A stretch of 12,599 nt of DNA from contig ML770252.1 in the NCBI GenBank assembly GCA_009733575.1, positions 1 through 12,599 of the forward strand, read 5' to 3'. The notes under the pieces were generated by a model that had not been told where the DNA came from, did no database searches, and was given only the letters and a program-made list of their open reading frames with translations. Source of the DNA: Gymnopus androsaceus JB14. Lineage: Eukaryota > Basidiomycota > Agaricomycetes > Agaricales > Omphalotaceae. The translations under genes were made by a program, and so were the position numbers. This document shows, one piece after another, positions 9,037 through 12,599 of this stretch (position 1 is the first letter of the stretch; every line of letters begins with the position of its first letter).

Positions 9037-9687
9037 TTCTGGAAATTGGTACTGGTGGTTGACTCGTAGACACTGGTTATGGATGTTTCGGTTCAAGAGC
9101 TAGCATGCCGCCACGCTGATAACATGAGGCCAATGGGCGTCTTTAGGGCGTCAATGGCCCTTGAATTAGCGCGTGCTCTCTTTCTCTGCTCGATATATCC
9201 ACGACCCCTTCTCAATGCATGACCGTTCACTGATACGCGAAGATCTTAAAACTCGAAACTCTTCGCTCAAACAAGGCAATCTTGGACACGAAACAAAACG
9301 GTGGAGGTTAGGATTTGTAATTTGAAGGAGATGGAGTCAAGTGGCTTTTTTTCTCGATATTTAATGCGCACGTTTGCAGTCAGTCTTGCAAGGGAATAGG
9401 AAGAAGGTGAGCTTTAAATTGTATCCTTTTTCTAAGTTTCTTTCTAATATTTCCTAGTCCTGCTGCTTGCGCCTTTCATGTCTTCTCACCGTCGTCGAGC
9501 GCTGCGTAATGCTGGTTTGCAAACCATAATATTCTGCTTCCATTCCCTCCATGCTCCTCGCTAGAGCTCAACTACGTCTTCCATTTGCCCCACTTTATCC
9601 TGTAACTCGACGAATGGCACCGTCGTCACCGATTCAGACACGTAGACCCAGTTTGGCTAACCATCGGAACGTGATGGTTGCGCTAGA
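9037..9687. promoter_or_regulatory. divergent intergenic region
   Basis: This region lies between the NLR start (minus) and the copy B start (plus), so it should hold both promoters. On the NLR side a TATA-like GATATATC sits at 9192-9199, about 155 bp upstream of the ATG. On the copy B side there are pyrimidine-rich stretches around 9426-9475 and an out-of-frame ATG at 9478 followed by SSHRRRALRNAG, which could belong to a non-coding or lost upstream exon. No repeat or known operator is visible. Confidence 0.4.
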
Positions 9688-11192
9688 ATGCCCCCGTCTC
9701 GGAGGAAGCGTGCACAACCTAGAAGGAGAGAAGCCTTTGACGCGGTATGGTCTGCTTTCGTCTTGAGTATGTGTGTAAACTGAAGATTTTCTCGTAGGTT
9801 CCTCCTCAGAATGGCATCTCTTTCGACCGTGACCTCTTTGATATTCATGAGGACGAAAACGATCAAGAGTACGAGCTCGAATGCGACTCTTACCATTATG
9901 ACTTGCACGACTACCATTACAAACCGGACCACCACAGCAATGTTCACGAAACCCCACTCTGATATCGAAGAAGAGCAGTACGAGGTCAAGTATCCAACTC
10001 TTCCCAATCCATCCCAGTACCATCAGCACCAGTATCAGCAGCAGCAGCTCCTTCCTCCATCGTCTACTACTCACCAACCCACCAACTCTCGTCCTCCGGG
10101 CCTCGTGCATCTTACTACTTCCCGTGGACTAGCGTATCTTGCAATGACCCAGGTTCTCGGTCCTCCCATGTACCACCAGGTGCAGGTCTTGTCGCAGTAC
10201 TCGATGCACCTCGTTCCTGCGCATATCTTCATACCAGCTTCAAAGGCTCATGTCGCAGTACCCGATGCGCCTCGCGCCTGCGCACTTCCCTATGGAGGGT
10301 TCCTTTCCTGTACCTTCCAATGTACCGTCCAAGGTCTCTACACCCATTCCTACTCCTCTCGAAACAACCATCCCCAAATTTTGCTCCATCTGCGCACGTA
10401 AACCTCCTATCTTGACACGTCTGGCCATCTTGGCTCCTTGCGGGCTTGCGTTGTGCCCTTCGTACTTAACCAGCGTGTTGAACATTGGAGTGTACAGGAT
10501 GCTGAGGCAAGGTCGCAGATTTCAAGCTGGGATCCATCACTGCGGACGAATGTGGATCTGCGAAGCAGCAGCAGCAATCGACGACTACTAGTGTGAACGC
10601 TACATCTTCCAAGCCGCAGGTCGGAGTCTTCGACAACATGCTTTCTACACCAGACAGTGATCATTCGTTTGATTTTGGGAGCATGATTAAATCAGACTTT
10701 TTCACGACGGAGGAATACGAGCGAGCTCCCCGCCTCCCAAGGCCAAGGGTATGCGTCGGGCTTCTAGTTCAGCGGTTGATGTCAACAAGAAAGAGGGTCG
10801 TGATGATGTTGTTTTAAGGATTGATAACGTTCCTTGGGTATGTTTTTCTCTTTTCAAGCTCGCTATGGACGCTGTGTTGATGCGACAATCCTTTAGAACA
10901 TTACTCCAGCCAAAATCTCAACCTGGCTAGGCCAGCCTGTTGATCGCATGCATGTTCTCGTGGATAGAAAGGGCGAAACCATGGCTGGAAAAGTTCTCAA
11001 GAGGGGAAGTCGAGTCGACTGGTCTTCGCAGAGATAGTGTTCTTGGGTATGGAAAGAGGGCTAGAGGGGTTACGGTTACGAGGAGCTCATAGGGAGAGCT
11101 CATGGCTGTGGTATGTTCAAAATAGCTGTTGATGACTTTGATTTGACTAAACTTCTGTTGTTCAGCTCCTTCCCTTCGTGGCTTGACTGTTT
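9688..11192 (+). pseudogene. RING-finger/RRM-like protein pseudogene, copy B
   Basis: Copy B preserves the 5' end. ATG 9688 (A at -3) starts MPPSRRKRAQPRRREAFDA, a basic possible nuclear-localisation segment, followed by intron 9745-9797 and exon 9798-10837. That exon carries an acidic His/Tyr-rich stretch (DIHEDENDQEYELE) and a Gln/His/Pro-rich stretch, then the RING at about 10380-10520. The RRM-like part is VVLRIDNVPW, intron 10838-10896, then ITPAKISTWLGQPVDRMHV; intron 11111-11165 follows. Lesions against copy A: a 1-nt insertion in the C-run near 9952-9955 giving TGA 9960-9962, a 61-bp imperfect tandem duplication at 10191, and RING loss (CGLALCPSY replaces CGHTLCPSC). A 17-bp deletion near 10486 and a Cys-to-Tyr change remove ECAGC, and TAG 11090-11092 replaces a Gln codon. 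After about 11192 the sequence jumps to 3'-UTR-like DNA. No function is likely to remain. Confidence 0.75.
10191..10290 (+). repeat. 61-bp-offset imperfect tandem duplication
   Basis: GTCGCAGTAC begins at 10191 and again at 10252, each followed by a closely similar CGATGC(A/G)CCTCG..CCTGCGCA stretch. Copy A has this segment once. Because 61 is not a multiple of 3, the codons (S Q Y x M) recur in the next frame, which accounts for the frame change between the Gln/Pro-rich part and the RING part of copy B. Confidence 0.75.
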
Positions 11193-11632
11193 CGATTTTC
11201 CTGTGCCTCCTTCCCTCCCTCTTTGTGTTGCCCTGATCTCGCTCGCTTGCTTTCAATGTTTGATTGTATCAAGCAAACGTTTCTTTTCCTTTGGCCCCGT
11301 GGATTCCTTACAGTCTTTTGCATTCTCCCGAGTCCCCTCCATTCATTGGATGCATATGCGTATGTTCTTCATGGATTAATATGATTGTACGCCCGCTATC
11401 CCTCCCTCTACCTAGTATGCTTCTTGACTTTAAGTACTTCGCACTTTTTTACCCATTCATCCGTTATAGCAAACCCATGTTTCGCTTCTTCATATCCCGA
11501 CTCATGCTGTTTAATTTCCCTCATCGCTTTTCAAAAACAAGAACGCTTTCATAGACGTACTCAATCATGCAATAGATTTGACTATACATAATACTACAAG
11601 CCCGTTCCTTGCCCAGCCTTTAACAACGCGTC
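11193..11632 (+). other. 3' region of copy B
   Basis: Pyrimidine-rich sequence is alignable in patches with the copy A 3' region: CTCGCTCGC then TTGATTGTAT, TTGCATTCTCCCGAGTC, and GGATGCATATGC. It directly follows the truncated exon, so the intervening coding exons (about 1 kb in copy A) have been deleted. No separate gene is seen. Confidence 0.6.
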
Positions 11633-11689
11633 CCGCTTTGCAGAGCTACTCGTCTCGTTGACCGCCTTAATCCACTCCTGCACATCCAT
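11594..11689 (-). pseudogene. C-terminal exon remnant of convergent gene (B side)
   Basis: A 31-codon minus-strand frame runs from ATG 11689 to TAG 11594: MDVQEWIKAVNETSSSAKRD, then ALLKAGQGTGL. Its last eleven codons match the in-frame remnant at 5700-5735. The composition looks like the end of a normal protein, and the frame continues only a few codons upstream before a TGA, so this is probably the last exon, or part of it, of a gene that converged on the RING/RRM gene. I do not recognise the protein. Confidence 0.35.
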
Positions 11690-12319
11690 TACGATAGAAC
11701 TGCCAGTTCTATGGTATCACGGCCTCAATGTCGGAAGACCTCAAAGGAGCATGGCTGCACCTGTGCCTAGTTCAAAAAAAGTCGTGGAATGCTTGATGAA
11801 AGTACGCTGCCTTTGCTCGCGAGTGTGACTCTGCTGATTCCGATCTTTTAGGAATTTGAAATTGTAATTCTAGTACATACAGCTTTGACCTGTCTCGATT
11901 CGAACGAACAATGCATTGGTGCTTTGACTATCTGGGAAGGTCTGTGAGACTTCAACTTCCTTGGACTACCCAAAGTGGCCTCGGACCTTGCGCTTTGACT
12001 GCTTTCGATATCTATTGTTCGACCATCTTGGCCCACTATCCACTGATGGGGACCGCATACCAATCCCTTATAAAACGCCTTTCAGATGTTCCTTTGCTAC
12101 CATTCCCTCTCCCCAGTCCAACTCATCCTTTGTGTTGAATGTTTAGCTTGTTTTTCACGCACACGCCGTACCAGCTTCCGACCTTTCACACTCAGACCAG
12201 CTCCAATCGAAATCCTCTTCACCCCTTCTCCTTCTCCGCAGCTTCTGTCGAGAGTGAAAAACTTTGCCTCTCGCTGCCGAATACCAGTACAACGGTTATC
12301 CCCATCAAATTCCGCCGAG
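11690..12319. other. intergenic region and 5' leader of right-edge gene
   Basis: No gene is supported between 11690 and about 12060; the open frames are short and begin and end without splice or start context. A 13-bp inverted repeat, GAACTG C CAGTTC, lies at 11697-11709. From about 12069 the stretch looks like a promoter and leader: a TATA box, then pyrimidine-rich DNA (CTTTGCTACCATTCCCTCTC, CCCCTTCTCCTTCTCCGCAG) up to the ATG at 12320. Confidence 0.5.
12069..12075 (+). promoter_or_regulatory. TATA box of right-edge gene
   Basis: TATAAAA sits about 245 bp upstream of the ATG at 12320 and is followed within 30-50 bp by a C/T-rich tract, a common basidiomycete promoter arrangement. This would imply a leader of about 200 bp. 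Confidence 0.5.
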
Positions 12320-12599
12320 ATGTCCTCATACAAGACAACGGTTACCTCTGGGAGCCAGAGTACCGTCACCTTTGCATCGTTTGGGCTTTATGAGCTCGAA
12401 GACGGGGACAACTGGTCTTATGAGATTGACATTGATGCGAGAACGGCTCTCACTACTCGCGTTTCAAGTAGGGAGGAGGTCCAGACCAACGCGAGTCCCA
12501 CCCAAGCAACAGCACTCCCTCTGCAAAGGTCCGAGGTTAGCATTTCCGCGTATTCTCTTGATCTATCGTATTAACGCGCCACTCAGGTCCCCAAACCTC
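12320..12599 (+). CDS. 5' end of unrecognised gene, runs off the edge
   Basis: ATG 12320 opens a first exon of exactly 72 codons (12320-12535), followed by a 51-bp intron (12536-12586, GTTAGC...TTAAC...CTCAG). A second exon starts V P K P and leaves the window. Exon 1 is Ser/Thr-rich at the start (SSYKTTVTSGSQSTVTFASF), then acidic (LYELEDGDNWSYEIDIDA), with a polar, Ser/Thr/Gln-rich end. No signal peptide, membrane segment or known domain is visible. Without splicing the frame would stop 12 codons later, at 12572-12574. The 216-bp exon, good splice sites and a TATA box upstream make a real gene likely, but its function cannot be guessed. Confidence 0.5.

Larger units (their letters stand above)
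9849..11632 (+). repeat. segmental duplicate, copy B
   Basis: This is the partner of 2922-5735 in the same orientation. The match begins at GAGGACGAAAACGAT (9849-9863) and ends in the convergent neighbour tail, CTACAAGCC...GCCCAGC...AAC, near 11632. Intron positions match (10838-10896 with 3811-3867; 11111-11165 with 4103-4157). It is shorter mainly because of a deletion of about 1 kb at about 11192. Confidence 0.85.

Noticed and set aside
12097..12369. 90-codon minus-strand frame at the right edge
   Set aside because: It overlaps the leader and first exon of the better supported plus-strand gene and has no protein-like features.

Overview
The window looks like nuclear DNA of a basidiomycete fungus, most likely a mushroom-forming Agaricomycete. 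Coding stretches are interrupted by many 45-60 bp introns with GT...AG ends, and the central gene belongs to the NB-ARC/TPR class of NLR-like proteins that is expanded in these fungi. Nothing is organised like a bacterial operon. The species cannot be named from sequence alone.

Layout. Bases 1-2921 hold no intact gene: a CCGT/ACGG-rich palindromic patch (190-310), degenerate coding-like stretches (776-2149) including a charged coiled-coil segment, and weak minus-strand frames (2232-2540). Bases 2922-5147 (+) are a decayed, 5'-truncated gene (copy A) for a protein with a RING-type zinc finger followed by an RRM-like domain. Bases 5763-9036 (-) are the main gene: a six-exon NLR-like protein with an N-terminal helical domain, an NB-ARC-type P-loop NTPase and eight nearly identical 40-residue TPR units. 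A 5-bp tandem duplication in the third TPR unit shifts the frame, so the sequence as given encodes about 773 residues instead of about 1001. Bases 9688-11192 (+) are copy B of the RING/RRM gene. It keeps the 5' end that copy A lacks, but carries its own lesions and lacks about 1 kb of the 3' coding region. The right edge (12320-12599, +) holds the first exon of an unrecognised gene preceded by a TATA box.

How it fits together. Copies A and B are same-orientation segmental duplicates. Both retain introns, the 3' untranslated region and the last codons of a convergent minus-strand neighbour. The NLR gene lies between them, and in copy A it begins about 28 bp beyond the shared neighbour tail. 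Comparing the copies identifies the lesions of each. The arrangement suggests a fast-evolving accessory locus: a repeat-based, probably immune-type NLR between two dead duplicates. All function calls come from reading motifs by eye; no search was run.
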